64,000 nt of DNA. Origin: Burkholderia metallica (lineage in GTDB: Bacteria; Pseudomonadota; Gammaproteobacteria; Burkholderiales; Burkholderiaceae). This document shows, in pieces, positions 26,900-35,888 of the stretch (position 1 is its first letter; every line of letters starts with the position of its first letter). The position numbers and the translations under genes are program-made. The stretch is taken from contig NZ_CADFDB010000008.1 in the NCBI RefSeq assembly GCF_902832845.1, positions 62,001 through 126,000 of the forward strand, given 5' to 3'. The notes under the pieces were generated by a model. The model saw only the letters and a program-made list of their open reading frames with translations, was not told where the DNA came from and did not search any database.

Positions 26900-27070
26900 C
26901 GCCTGTCTCCCGGTCGGGTGCGAGCCGGCGACGCGACGAAGCCGCGCGCCGGCTCGCACCGTTATTTACGTTGGTGATGATCATATTCCGGAAATCCGTT
27001 GGACGCGGTAACGGTGCGCATCGAACATGAGCACGAAACTACCGCAGCCAGCAGATGGAGGAGACGGACG

Positions 27071-28399
27071 ATGAAAGACGATGCAGCAAATCCTGCCGGC
27101 GCCCTGGCGCTCGATCGACTTTCGGCGGAGGCGCAGCCGTCCGCGCGATCGGGCACGCTGCGCGACGTCGCGGCCGCCGCCGCGGGCAACGCGCTCGAAT
27201 GGTTCGACTTCGTGATCTACGGCTATTTCGCCAGCGTGATCGCGAAGCTGTTTTTCCCGGTGGCCGGGCAGATCGGGTCGCTGCTGCTCGCGACGGCGAC
27301 CTTCGGCGTGGGGTTCGTCGTGCGGCCGCTCGGCAGTATCGTGCTCGGGCTGTACGGCGACCGGTACGGCCGCAAGGCGGCGATGTCCTTGACGATCTGG
27401 CTGATGCTGGCCGGCACGGCCGCGATCGCGGTGGCGCCGCCGTACGCGCAGGCCGGCTGGCTGGGTGCGACGATCCTCGTGCTGGCGCGGCTCGTGCAGG
27501 GCTTCGCGGCGTCGGGCGAATTCGGCAGTACCGTCGCCTTCCTCGCGGAAAAGGCGCCGCCGCATCGACGCAATTTCTTCGTGGGCCTGCAGATGTCGAG
27601 CACGATGCTGGCCATCGTGCTGGGCGGCACGATCGGCACGATTCTGACGACGTCGCTCAGCCCGCATCAGATCGAAAGCTGGGGCTGGCGCGTGCCGTTC
27701 GTGGTCGGGCTGCTGATCGGCCCGGTCGGCTTCTATATCCGCAGGAGCGTGTCGGAAACCGATGCGTTCGTGCACGGCGAAGCGCTGCCGGCTTCGCAGG
27801 TGTTCAGGCGCCTGTTCGGCGAGCACCTCGCGTCGTTCCTCGCGGCGATCGGCGTGACGATCGTCAGTACCGCCGCGTTCTACATGTACCTGATCTACAT
27901 GCCGACGTTCGCGGTGAAGCAGCTCGGGTTGCCGATGTCCGCGCCGTTCATGAGCACGACGGTCGCCGGCATCGTGATGGTCGCGATCGCGCCGCTCGCG
28001 GGCCTGCTCGGCGACGTCTGGCGCCGGCCGGTCGCGATGGTCGCCGCCGCGATCGTCGTGCTGTCCGCGATCACGCTGCCGCTCTATATGTGGGTCATCG
28101 CGAGCCCTTCGCTGCGCAACCTGCTGATCATGCAGGCCGCCGCCGCCGCGCCGATGGGCGTGCTCGTCGGGCTGGTGCCCGCGCTGTCCGCGCGCGCGTT
28201 CCCGGCCGCGGTGCGCAGCACCGGGCTCGCGGTGTCGTACAACATCCCGACGACGGTGTTCGGCGGATTTTCCCCGCTGATCGTCACGTGGCTGATCGCG
28301 ACCACGCACAACAAGGCGTCGCCTGCGCTGTACATCGTCGCGATGTCGGTCGTGAGCCTGGTCGCGCTGCTCGGGTTCCGGCGCACGCCGGGCGAGTAA
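27071..28399 (+). CDS. MHS-family MFS transporter
   Basis: The 442-residue protein has 12 predicted membrane segments and the metabolite:H+ symporter signature: AAAAGNALEWFDFVIYGYF, then GSIVLGLYGDRYGRKAAMS, then FAASGEFGSTVAFLAEKAPPHRR. MHS members carry organic acids, betaines or similar solutes. GGAGGAGAC lies before the ATG. It is followed 130 bp later by the creatinase-like M24 gene on the same strand and may feed its substrate. The solute is unknown. Confidence 0.9.
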   Translation: MKDDAANPAGALALDRLSAEAQPSARSGTLRDVAAAAAGNALEWFDFVIYGYFASVIAKLFFPVAGQIGSLLLATATFGVGFVVRPLGSIVLGLYGDRYGRKAAMSLTIWLMLAGTAAIAVAPPYAQAGWLGATILVLARLVQGFAASGEFGSTVAFLAEKAPPHRRNFFVGLQMSSTMLAIVLGGTIGTILTTSLSPHQIESWGWRVPFVVGLLIGPVGFYIRRSVSETDAFVHGEALPASQVFRRLFGEHLASFLAAIGVTIVSTAAFYMYLIYMPTFAVKQLGLPMSAPFMSTTVAGIVMVAIAPLAGLLGDVWRRPVAMVAAAIVVLSAITLPLYMWVIASPSLRNLLIMQAAAAAPMGVLVGLVPALSARAFPAAVRSTGLAVSYNIPTTVFGGFSPLIVTWLIATTHNKASPALYIVAMSVVSLVALLGFRRTPGE

Positions 28400-28528
28400 G
28401 CGAGCCGGATTCGGTTTCCGCGCGTATCGATGAAATGCAGGATAACGAATGAAATGTCCTCGTATCGCGACATCGAAAATGATCGGCCGAGCCGGCCGCC
28501 CCGTCATCCTCAACAGGAGAAGTCACGC

Positions 28529-29695
28529 ATGAAACTCACCCCTACGTTTGCGGCGCCCAGCGACGCGGAACTCAAAGGACGCCTCGACCGCGTGCGCGCA
28601 CGCATGGCGGAAGCCGGCCTCGATCGCTATGTGGCGTTCTCGCCGGACAACATCTACTACCTGACGAACTTCGCGAACATCGTCCACGAGCGGCCGTTCG
28701 TGCTGGTCATTTCGCGCAGCGGCCCGCCGCAGTTCGTCGTGCCGCAGCTCGAACAGCCGCATGTGCGGACGCGCTCGATCGGCGAACTCGAGCTGATTCC
28801 GTATTTCGAGTTCCCGGCGCCGGCCGGGCGCGAATGGAGCGACCGTTTCAAGGCGCTGTTCGGGCCGGGCGAGCGTGTCGGCGTCGAGTCGGTGTGTCCG
28901 CTGCAGGTCTATGCACAGACGCCGGGCGAGCGCATATGCATCGACATCATCGACGACGTACGGATGATCAAGTCCGATTTCGAGATCGGCCGCCACGTGT
29001 ATGCATGCAAAATCGCCACCGACGCCCACAACCTGCTTCTGAACGAAGCGCGCCCGGGCCTCGGGATGGCGGAAATGTCGTCGCGCATTCGCGGCTTCAT
29101 CATGCAGCGGCTGCTGGCCGACGATCCGTCGCTGAACCCGTTGGCGACACGGATCGTCGCGGTGTTCCAGCCGGGCAGCGTGTCGCACGACCCGCACAAC
29201 TTCAGCAACATCGACATGCGGATGGAGGAGGGCGGCCCGCACGTATCGATCGTCAATGCGGTGATGAACGGCTACGGCGCCGAAGTCGAGCGGACCTTCT
29301 TCCTCGGTCACGTGCCCGACGCGGCGCGACGCGCGTTCGACGTGATGTCGGAAGGGCGCCGGCTCGCGTTCGACGCGGCGATGCCCGGCGCGCTGCTGAG
29401 CGACGTCGATCGCAAGGTCAACGACTATTTCCGCCGCGCGGGGATGGGCGACCGGATGCTGCACCGGACCGGGCACGGGATGGGCGTCACCGCGCACGAG
29501 GCGCCGTTTTTTGCAGAAGGCTACGACCGACCGATCGAGAAGGGAATGTGCCTGACGATCGAGCCGGGCATCTACATCGAGGGTGTCGGCGGCTTCCGTC
29601 ATTCCGATACGGTGCTGATCGGTGACGAAGGCCCGGTTCAACTGACCGGCGGCCCGCTCGATCTCGACGCGTTGACGTTCCCGGTTCGGGCGTAG
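28529..29695 (+). CDS. M24-fold (creatinase/Xaa-Pro peptidase-like) hydrolase
   Basis: The 388-residue protein has the two-domain creatinase/aminopeptidase P architecture: an N-terminal domain (LKGRLDRVRARMAEAGLDRYV ... FSPDNIYYLTNF) and a pita-bread domain (about 150-388). His316 (HRTGHGMGV) and Glu345 (TIEPGIYI) are kept. The first metal Asp is absent (IVNAVMNGY), the second is Glu252 and the last Glu is Ser359 (FRHSD), so it is unlikely to be a standard metallopeptidase. Creatinase also lacks the metal site, so a small-molecule C-N hydrolase is more probable. AGGAGA precedes the ATG. It is linked to the MHS transporter and LysR gene. Confidence 0.85.
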   Translation: MKLTPTFAAPSDAELKGRLDRVRARMAEAGLDRYVAFSPDNIYYLTNFANIVHERPFVLVISRSGPPQFVVPQLEQPHVRTRSIGELELIPYFEFPAPAGREWSDRFKALFGPGERVGVESVCPLQVYAQTPGERICIDIIDDVRMIKSDFEIGRHVYACKIATDAHNLLLNEARPGLGMAEMSSRIRGFIMQRLLADDPSLNPLATRIVAVFQPGSVSHDPHNFSNIDMRMEEGGPHVSIVNAVMNGYGAEVERTFFLGHVPDAARRAFDVMSEGRRLAFDAAMPGALLSDVDRKVNDYFRRAGMGDRMLHRTGHGMGVTAHEAPFFAEGYDRPIEKGMCLTIEPGIYIEGVGGFRHSDTVLIGDEGPVQLTGGPLDLDALTFPVRA

Positions 29696-29710
29696 TCCCG
29701 CACGGGCGCA

Positions 29711-29742
29711 AAAAAAGCCGCTGCACGGGTGTGCAGCGGCTT
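29711..29742 (-). terminator. Rho-independent terminator for the GapN gene
   Basis: AAGCCGCTGCAC (29715-29726) pairs perfectly with GTGCAGCGGCTT (29731-29742) around a GGGT loop. On the reverse strand a run of U follows (A-run at 29710-29716 on the given strand). It separates two converging genes and may act in both directions. Confidence 0.9.
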
Positions 29743-29760
29743 GTTCGCAAACCGCCTGCT

Positions 29761-31389
29761 TCAGAAAATGAAGCCCGTATTGATGAACTTCGAGTAGTGA
29801 TCCGACACGATCGAATCGAGCAGTTGCTTGCTGCCTTCGGTCTGCTTCGCGGCGACCATCGAGCGGATCGAGAACGCGCGCAGCGCATCGCTCACCGACA
29901 GCGTGCCTTCCGCCGAATCCTTGCGCCCCGCGAACGGGAACACGTCGGGCCCGCGCTGGCACTGGCAGTTGAGGTTCACGCGGCACACCTGGTTCACGAG
30001 CGGATCGACGAGCGCGCCGATCTGCGCCGGATCGGAACCGAAGATGCTGACCTGCTGGCCGTGATCCGACGTCGTCACGTAGTCGAGCGCGGTGTCCACG
30101 TCGTCGAACGGCGCGACCGGAATGATCGGCCCGAACTGCTCCTCGCGATACAGCTTCATCCCTTCCGACACCGGGTACACGACGGCCGGATAGAACAGCG
30201 TCTTGCTGAACTCGCCGCCCGACGCGTTGACGACCTGCGCGCCCTTCGCCTTCGCGTCGTCGATCGCGTCCGTCATGTACGCGGTGCGATGCATGCCCGG
30301 CAGCGGCGTGATGCTGACGCCTTTCTCCCACGGCATGCCGATCTTCAACTGTTCGAGCGCCGCGGTGAAGCGCTTCAGGAACTCGTCGACGATCGAGCGG
30401 TGCACGAGCAGCATCTTCAGCGCGGTGCAGCGCTGGCCGTTGAACGACAGCGCGCCGAGCAGGCATTCCTTTACCGTGAGATCGAGATCGGCGTCGGGCA
30501 GCACGATCGCCGCGTTCTTCGCATCCAGGCCGAGAATCGCGCGCAGCCGGTGCGACTTCGGGTGCTGCTTCTTCAGGTGATCGGCCACCTTGCTCGACCC
30601 GATCAGCGCGAGCACGTTGATCTTGCCCGACGCGAGCATGTGCGGCACGACCACCGCGCCCGGTGCGTAGATCGTGTTGATCACGCCCTTCGGGAACGCG
30701 TCGCGGAACGCTTCGAGCAGCGGCTCGAACAGCAGCGTGCCGTACTGCGGCGGCTTGAACACCACGGTGTTGCCCATCAGCAGCGCGGGGATCAGCGTCG
30801 CGAACGTCTCGTTCAGCGGATAGTTGTACGGGCCCATGCACAGCACGACGCCGAGCGGCGTGCGGCGGATCTGGCCGATCGTGCCTTCCGCGATCACGAA
30901 GCGCGAATTCGCGTTGTCGAGTTCCTTCAGCGCGTCGATCGTCTGCGTCATGTAGGTGACGGTGCGGTCGAACTCCTTCTGCGAATCGGCGAGGCTCTTG
31001 CCGATCTCCCACATGATCAGGTTCACCACCAGCTCGCGCTGCGCGACCATCCGCCTGATGAAGTCCTGCATGCACGCGATGCGCTGCTCGACCTTCATCG
31101 TCGGCCACTCGCCGCGGCCCGCATCGTAGGCGCGCACCGCGGCGTCGAGGGCCGCGTCGCTTTCGGTTTCGCCCATCACCGGATAGCTGCCGATCTCGAC
31201 CTGCTCGACGCTGCCGTCGGCCTGTCGCACGCAGACCGGCGACAGCACGGTCTTGGTGGCGCCGTCCCACGGCCGCAGTTCGCCGTCGACGAGCGACACA
31301 CGCTGGTGAATCGGCGAAGCGAGCCGGTACTCGGCGGGGATGTCCTGAAAGGCGGGAAACAGGTGCTGCAGGGAGGCGGAATCGGGCAT
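29761..31389 (-). CDS. Aldehyde dehydrogenase, NADP-dependent glyceraldehyde-3-phosphate (GapN) type
   Basis: This 542-residue aldehyde dehydrogenase resembles the non-phosphorylating GAPDH group: ANSRFVIAEG, CMGPYNYPLNETFATLIPALLMGNT, VVFKPPQYG, and the C-terminal CRVNLNCQCQRGPDVFPFAGRKDSAEGTLSVSDALRAFSIR. The catalytic Cys321 is present in FNGQRCTALK. The usual general-base Glu of the ELGGK motif is replaced: here the stretch is AILGLDAKN, with Gly287 in the Glu position. If active it would make 3-phosphoglycerate and NADPH. A strong terminator follows. The 900-bp upstream region carries palindromes that might be operators. Confidence 0.85.
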   Translation of the reverse strand: MPDSASLQHLFPAFQDIPAEYRLASPIHQRVSLVDGELRPWDGATKTVLSPVCVRQADGSVEQVEIGSYPVMGETESDAALDAAVRAYDAGRGEWPTMKVEQRIACMQDFIRRMVAQRELVVNLIMWEIGKSLADSQKEFDRTVTYMTQTIDALKELDNANSRFVIAEGTIGQIRRTPLGVVLCMGPYNYPLNETFATLIPALLMGNTVVFKPPQYGTLLFEPLLEAFRDAFPKGVINTIYAPGAVVVPHMLASGKINVLALIGSSKVADHLKKQHPKSHRLRAILGLDAKNAAIVLPDADLDLTVKECLLGALSFNGQRCTALKMLLVHRSIVDEFLKRFTAALEQLKIGMPWEKGVSITPLPGMHRTAYMTDAIDDAKAKGAQVVNASGGEFSKTLFYPAVVYPVSEGMKLYREEQFGPIIPVAPFDDVDTALDYVTTSDHGQQVSIFGSDPAQIGALVDPLVNQVCRVNLNCQCQRGPDVFPFAGRKDSAEGTLSVSDALRAFSIRSMVAAKQTEGSKQLLDSIVSDHYSKFINTGFIF

Positions 31390-31521
31390 GACGGTCTCGT
31401 TTGACGGGGTGTCCGGGAAGGACGGGCGATGCGAATCCTGAGCGGGATGATCCTCGATCCTGAATCGGCATCATGACGCGCGGACGGCGGCGCGTCACGC
31501 GCGAACGTGGCCGAATCAACG

Positions 31522-31539
31522 AATGGAACCAGTTCCATT
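31522..31539. repeat. Inverted repeat upstream of GapN gene
   Basis: AATGGAAC and GTTCCATT are perfect 8-bp arms around CA. It lies 133 bp upstream of the GapN start. A second, looser pair with TTGGAA and TTCCAA occurs at 31602-31619. The GGAA/TTCC likeness suggests a shared binding protein, but none is identified. Confidence 0.45.
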
Positions 31540-32067
31540 AAAAAGGAACGCCGGCGTGAATGCAAGATTTGCCGGTTCGTCGCGCGCACATCGAAAGCGT
31601 ATTGGAAGACTGTTTCCAAATACCCGGTATGCGCCGCCATGTGCGCTCGCAAACGTTTCCCTGTGGCGGGATTGCGCGGATAATGGCCCGGCGCGGTGAA
31701 GAAAAAAATGAAGTGAACCTGAGAGCACACGTAGGGAAAAAAAGAAGCAGGCCCGCCGCACTGCCGATGCGAGGTCGGCTGCCCGGAGCGCCGGGTCGGG
31801 GTTGCCCGGTCCGGCGCGCACCGGACTTCGAACGCCATGCGGTTCCTTCGACGAATGCGTCGCGATTCTCTCCCGTCTCGTCGTCCGCGTATTCCGATTC
31901 CCGCCTTTTGCCAGATCCTCGATCGCCCGATGAGTGGCGAGAAAATTCTTTCGTTTTTATTACGTTCAAATCGCGTCCAGGCGCAAAACAGAAAGGCATT
32001 CGTCAGGAATGCAGAGCGTAATGCGCGTGCCCGTTGCGGGCAGGCGACACGTTGAAAATTAACTAAA

Positions 32068-32086
32068 AACACGAATCATTCTCGTT
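32068..32086. promoter_or_regulatory. Fur-box-like sequence upstream of the TonB receptor
   Basis: AACACGAATCATTCTCGTT contains the AATCATTCTC core common in beta-proteobacterial Fur boxes. It is about 208 bp upstream of the TonB receptor start and just before the hairpins at 32107-32155. Iron-repressed expression is therefore plausible. Confidence 0.5.
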
Positions 32087-32106
32087 TAATATTTCGCTCC
32101 GTTACG

Positions 32107-32133
32107 AGCCGTGACAGAACGTCACGGCTTTTT
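32107..32133 (+). terminator. Rho-independent terminator in the leader of the TonB receptor
   Basis: AGCCGTGAC (32107-32115) pairs with GTCACGGCT (32121-32129) around AGAAC and is followed by TTTT. It points along the receptor strand but lies 165 bp before the start codon. A second hairpin, GCCGGCC with GGCCGGC at 32135-32155, follows directly. It may end an upstream transcript or attenuate the receptor. Confidence 0.7.
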
Positions 32134-32293
32134 CGCCGGCCGTTAACGGGCCGGCCGACGCGACGGGGTGCTCTCCCGCGCGCTGCTTCGTGTTTACGGA
32201 AAGGATGTCTCCAGCCGATTCGCCGCGCGGTGCGTGCATGGGGCGGATGCGTTTGTTTCCGTTTGCCGTTTTCCTTCAGCCTCTACCTCAACG

Positions 32294-34423
32294 ATGAAAC
32301 TCAACAAGAGCGCCTGCCATGCGCTTCTGATCGCCACGTCGCTGGCCGGCGCACGCACTTCCTTTGCGCAGGCGAGCGAGCCCGCCGCGACCCTGCCCGC
32401 GATCTCCGTCAACGCGACCGCCGAGCATGCGTCGTACGACGGCGGCCATTCGCGCGCGGCGACCAAGACCGACATGTCGCTGATGGACGTGCCGCAGACG
32501 GTGAACGTCGTGCCGCATGCGCTGATCGAGGACCAGAACGCGACGTCGATGCAGGATGCGCTGCGCAACGTGCCGGGCGTCGGTTTCTCGGTCGGCGACG
32601 GCCAGCGCGACCAGATCACGATCCGCGGCTTCAACAGCATCACGGACCAGTACGTCGACGGCATCCGCGACGACGCGCTCTACTATCGCGACCTGTCGAA
32701 CGTCGATCGCGTCGAAGTGCTGAAGGGTCCGGCGGCCGTGCTGTACGGGCGCGGCTCGGCGGGCGGCATCGTGAACCGCGTGTTGAAGCGGCCGCAGGCG
32801 ACGCCGGTGAACGACGTCGGCGTGACGCTCGGCACGCGCGGCGAGCGGCGCGGCGAATTCGACCTCGGCTGGAATGCGAACGATGCGGCGCGTTTCCGGA
32901 TCACCGGCGCGGCCGAGAACTCGAACAGCTTTCGCGACCAGTTCCAGCTCAACCGGCAGGCGATCGCGCCGTCCGCGCAGTTCAAGCTCGATCGCGACAC
33001 GGTGCTGAACGTCGAATTCGACTACCTGCATGATCGCCGCACGTCCGACCAGGGGCTGCCCGCGTATCTCGGCCGTCCGGTCGGCGTGCCGATCAACACG
33101 TACTACGGCTCGGCCGACGGGGTGAACAGTTCGTACAACGACATCTCCGCGAAGAGCGCGACGGTGTCGCTCGATCACCGCTTCAGCGATTCGCTGTCGT
33201 TCCACGGCGCGATCCGCGCGTACGACTTCTCGCTCGAACGCAAGAACTACGTGACGTACGAGCCGATCAAGACCGCCGCGCATCCGGTCGTGACGCTCGA
33301 CCAGTCGACGCGCCAGCGCACCGACCACGGCATCGACGGTCTGTTCGAACTCACGCAGAAGACGTCGCTGTTCGGCATGCGCCACGAGCTGCTGTACGGG
33401 CTCGAACTGTCGCAGCAGCAGAAGTTCGACACGATCTACAGCGTGTCGAAGGTCGCGACCTACGATCTCTTCAATCCGCAGGCGGTGGTGTTGCCCGGCG
33501 TGCCGGCCGGCGCGCGCGCGAAGACGAACGCGTCGACGGTCGTCGGGCTCGCGGGCGTCTACGCGCAGGACCTGATCTCGCTGACCGAGCACTGGAAAGT
33601 GCTGGCCGGCCTGCGCTTCGATTACCTGAACCAGATCCGCCACGACTACACGTCGTCGAACGTCAACCTCGACCGTACCGATCACGCGTGGAGCCCGCGC
33701 GTCGGGCTGATCTACGAACCGCTCGACTGGCTGACGCTGTACGGTTCGTTCAGCCAGTCGTTCTCGCCGCTGGCCGACACGCTGATCAGTTCCGGCGCGT
33801 TCGCGAACGGCGCCGCGCTCGCGCCGCAGAAGACCACCGCGTATGAAGTGGGCTCGCGCTTCGACCTCGGCGGCAACGCGACGGCGAGCGTCGCGCTGTT
33901 CGACATGCGCCAGACCAACCAGCAGATCGGCGATCCGGCGAATCCCGGCTATGCGCTGCCGATCGGCACGCAGCACGTGCGCGGGATGGAGCTGGGTTTC
34001 ACCGGCGAGATCGCGCCGAAGTGGTCGGTGTACGGGGGGTATGCGTACATGAACGGCACGGTCGACGGTTCCGCGCAATCGACGGCGGCCGGCCTCGCGG
34101 TGTCGAGCAACACACCGGGGCTGATGCCGCGCCACAGCGCGAACCTGTGGGTGAAGCGCGAGCTGCCGTACGGTTTCTATGCGGCGGCCGGCATGCAGTT
34201 CCAGTCGGCGCGCTATGCATCGGCGAGCGATCTCGTCACGCTGCCGTCGTTCACCGTGTTCAACCTGGGCGCCGGCTATCGCAGCAAGAAGGTCGACGTG
34301 ACGCTCACGCTCGACAACCTGTTCGATCGCCGCTACTTCATCGCCGCGCACGGCAATGCGGACCTGTACAACATGCCCGGCGATCCGCGCACGCTGACCG
34401 CCACGGTGAAGTGGCACATGTGA
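32294..34423 (+). CDS. TonB-dependent catecholate-type siderophore receptor (Fiu-like)
   Basis: The 709-residue protein starts MKLNKSACHALLIATSLAGARTSFAQA (signal peptide), then TLPAISVNATAE (TonB-box region). The plug reads TDMSLMDVPQTVNVVPHALIEDQNATSMQDALRNVPGV, IRGFNSITDQYVDGIRDDALYYRDLSNVDRVEVLKGPAAVLYGRGSAGGIVNR. The DGIRDDA/YYRDLSN/RGSAGG set resembles Fiu-type catecholate receptors. The barrel ends in NMPGDPRTLTATVKWHM. The frame is open upstream, but the signal peptide sets the start at 32294. A Fur-box-like site lies upstream. Confidence 0.92.
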   Translation: MKLNKSACHALLIATSLAGARTSFAQASEPAATLPAISVNATAEHASYDGGHSRAATKTDMSLMDVPQTVNVVPHALIEDQNATSMQDALRNVPGVGFSVGDGQRDQITIRGFNSITDQYVDGIRDDALYYRDLSNVDRVEVLKGPAAVLYGRGSAGGIVNRVLKRPQATPVNDVGVTLGTRGERRGEFDLGWNANDAARFRITGAAENSNSFRDQFQLNRQAIAPSAQFKLDRDTVLNVEFDYLHDRRTSDQGLPAYLGRPVGVPINTYYGSADGVNSSYNDISAKSATVSLDHRFSDSLSFHGAIRAYDFSLERKNYVTYEPIKTAAHPVVTLDQSTRQRTDHGIDGLFELTQKTSLFGMRHELLYGLELSQQQKFDTIYSVSKVATYDLFNPQAVVLPGVPAGARAKTNASTVVGLAGVYAQDLISLTEHWKVLAGLRFDYLNQIRHDYTSSNVNLDRTDHAWSPRVGLIYEPLDWLTLYGSFSQSFSPLADTLISSGAFANGAALAPQKTTAYEVGSRFDLGGNATASVALFDMRQTNQQIGDPANPGYALPIGTQHVRGMELGFTGEIAPKWSVYGGYAYMNGTVDGSAQSTAAGLAVSSNTPGLMPRHSANLWVKRELPYGFYAAAGMQFQSARYASASDLVTLPSFTVFNLGAGYRSKKVDVTLTLDNLFDRRYFIAAHGNADLYNMPGDPRTLTATVKWHM

Positions 34424-34713
34424 TGCACCACGTGATGCATGCGTCAGGCGACAATGCGGGCCTTCGCGACGATGGCCCGCACGTTACTGCCCATGATCCG
34501 CCAATCGATCGAGGTGTCGCGCATGACCGGCCGTGCACGCGTGCCGTGCGCCGTATTGTGGCTCGCTCGTGGCCCGGTCGCGGCGCGTGCGCTGACGATC
34601 CCGGCCGACGCCGAACCCGGATCGCGCGCGGCTGGTGAAGGTGGTGAAGGCCGGTCCGCCGACGCGACATGCCTGCGAGGCCACCGTGCGACAAGGATGG
34701 CGCGCGCGCGCCG

Positions 34714-35661
34714 TTACTCGACGTCCTCGTCGTCCGCCCATTCCCCGCCATCCGCGCCGGGCGCCGGCGCCGCATACGCGCTCGCCTGTTCGAGCAGCCA
34801 GCCGCGAAACGATTCCAGCGGCTTGCTGTGGCTGAGTTCCGTCGGATACACGAGGTAGTACGCGGAATCACCGACGGTGGCCGCATCGCACGGCACCACC
34901 AGCCCGAGCTGCTGCAACTGTTCCTCGACGAAGAACTTCGGCACGAGCGCGATGCCGAGCCCGGCCGCGGCCGCGCTGATCAGCATCGTGTGCAGTTCGT
35001 AGCGCACGCCCTGCATCGTGCGGATGTCCTCGACGCCGTGCGTCTCGAACCATTGCGCCCATGCGCCGGGGCGCGTCGTCGAGTGCAGCAGCGGATACGC
35101 GAGCAGATCCTCGACGCGCTCCACCGGCCCGTCGAGCAGCGCCGGCGAGCAGATCGGCACGACTTCCTCGCCGAACAGGTAGTCGGACGACGTACCGGGC
35201 CAGGTCGGCTTGCCGTAGTGGATCGCGGCTTCGAAGTGGGTGTCCTCGAACGAGAACAGGTCGGTGCGGCTGCCCATGTTCACGCGCACGTCGGGCGTGC
35301 GGTCGTAGAAGCTCTTGATGCGCGGGATCAGCCAGTGCGACGCGAAGGTCGGCAGCACCGCCAGCTCCAGGTAGCCGCCGCCGCTGCCGTGCGCGATGAT
35401 CGACAGCGTGTCGCGGTCGAGCGCCTCCAGCGCGCGCCGCACCTGCGTGCCGTACAGCTTGCCGGCGCGCGTCAGCACGACGCGCTGCTTCACGCGGGCG
35501 AACAGCCGCACGCCGAGGCTCGCTTCGAGCGTCGCGATCTGGCGCGATACCGCGCTTTCGGTCAGGAACAGCTCCTTGGCCGCATGCGTGAAGCTCTCGT
35601 GGCGGGCGGCGGCCTCGAAAGCCACGAGCGCGCCCATGTTGGGGATCTTGAATTTGCGCAT
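34714..35661 (-). CDS. LysR-family transcriptional regulator (GcvA-like)
   Basis: The 315-residue protein begins MRKFKIPNMGALVAFEAAARHESFTHAAKELFLTESAVSRQIATLEASLGVRLFARVKQ, the LysR HTH of the GcvA group. A binding domain follows with TFASHWLIPRIKSFYDRTPDVRVNMGSRTDLFSFEDTHFEAAIHYG. It ends in an acidic tail (ADDEDVE). It is divergent from the DUF1338 gene with 227 bp between them, so control of that 2-oxoadipate step is likely, perhaps in response to lysine-derived acids. Confidence 0.9.
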   Translation of the reverse strand: MRKFKIPNMGALVAFEAAARHESFTHAAKELFLTESAVSRQIATLEASLGVRLFARVKQRVVLTRAGKLYGTQVRRALEALDRDTLSIIAHGSGGGYLELAVLPTFASHWLIPRIKSFYDRTPDVRVNMGSRTDLFSFEDTHFEAAIHYGKPTWPGTSSDYLFGEEVVPICSPALLDGPVERVEDLLAYPLLHSTTRPGAWAQWFETHGVEDIRTMQGVRYELHTMLISAAAAGLGIALVPKFFVEEQLQQLGLVVPCDAATVGDSAYYLVYPTELSHSKPLESFRGWLLEQASAYAAPAPGADGGEWADDEDVE

Positions 35662-35888
35662 GATGTTCGATTCGTATGACGATCAGATCCGCGCGGCGCA
35701 AGGCGGCGGGCGGGGGCCGGGGAGCGGCTGATAATTCCAAAAACTCATCACATATCAATTTAATCTCGCTTTACGCCCGGCTGCAACCCTTTGAATAATG
35801 CTCCCCACGCAAGGTCAGGCGCCCGCGGGGCGGCCGGCCGACGAGTTGCCGGCACGATTGCCGGCGGTCCCCCGAGACGAGAATCCTG

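Larger units (their letters stand above)
31390..32293. other. Long regulatory region between GapN and the TonB receptor
   Basis: No gene is supported. It contains inverted repeats at 31522-31539 and 31602-31619 on the GapN side, and a Fur-box-like sequence followed by hairpins on the TonB side. Composition is less GC-rich than the flanks in several stretches. A 153-codon forward frame (31560-32021) has a disordered, Arg/Pro-rich composition and no ribosome site, so I do not call it. Confidence 0.5.

Noticed and set aside
28523-31519. 998-codon reverse frame across the M24 and GapN genes
   Set aside because: It crosses two well-supported genes and a terminator, and its composition is Arg/His-rich shadow.
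31560-32021. 153-codon forward frame between GapN and the TonB receptor
   Set aside because: No ribosome site, Arg/Pro/Ser-rich, no fold signal; the region is better read as regulatory.
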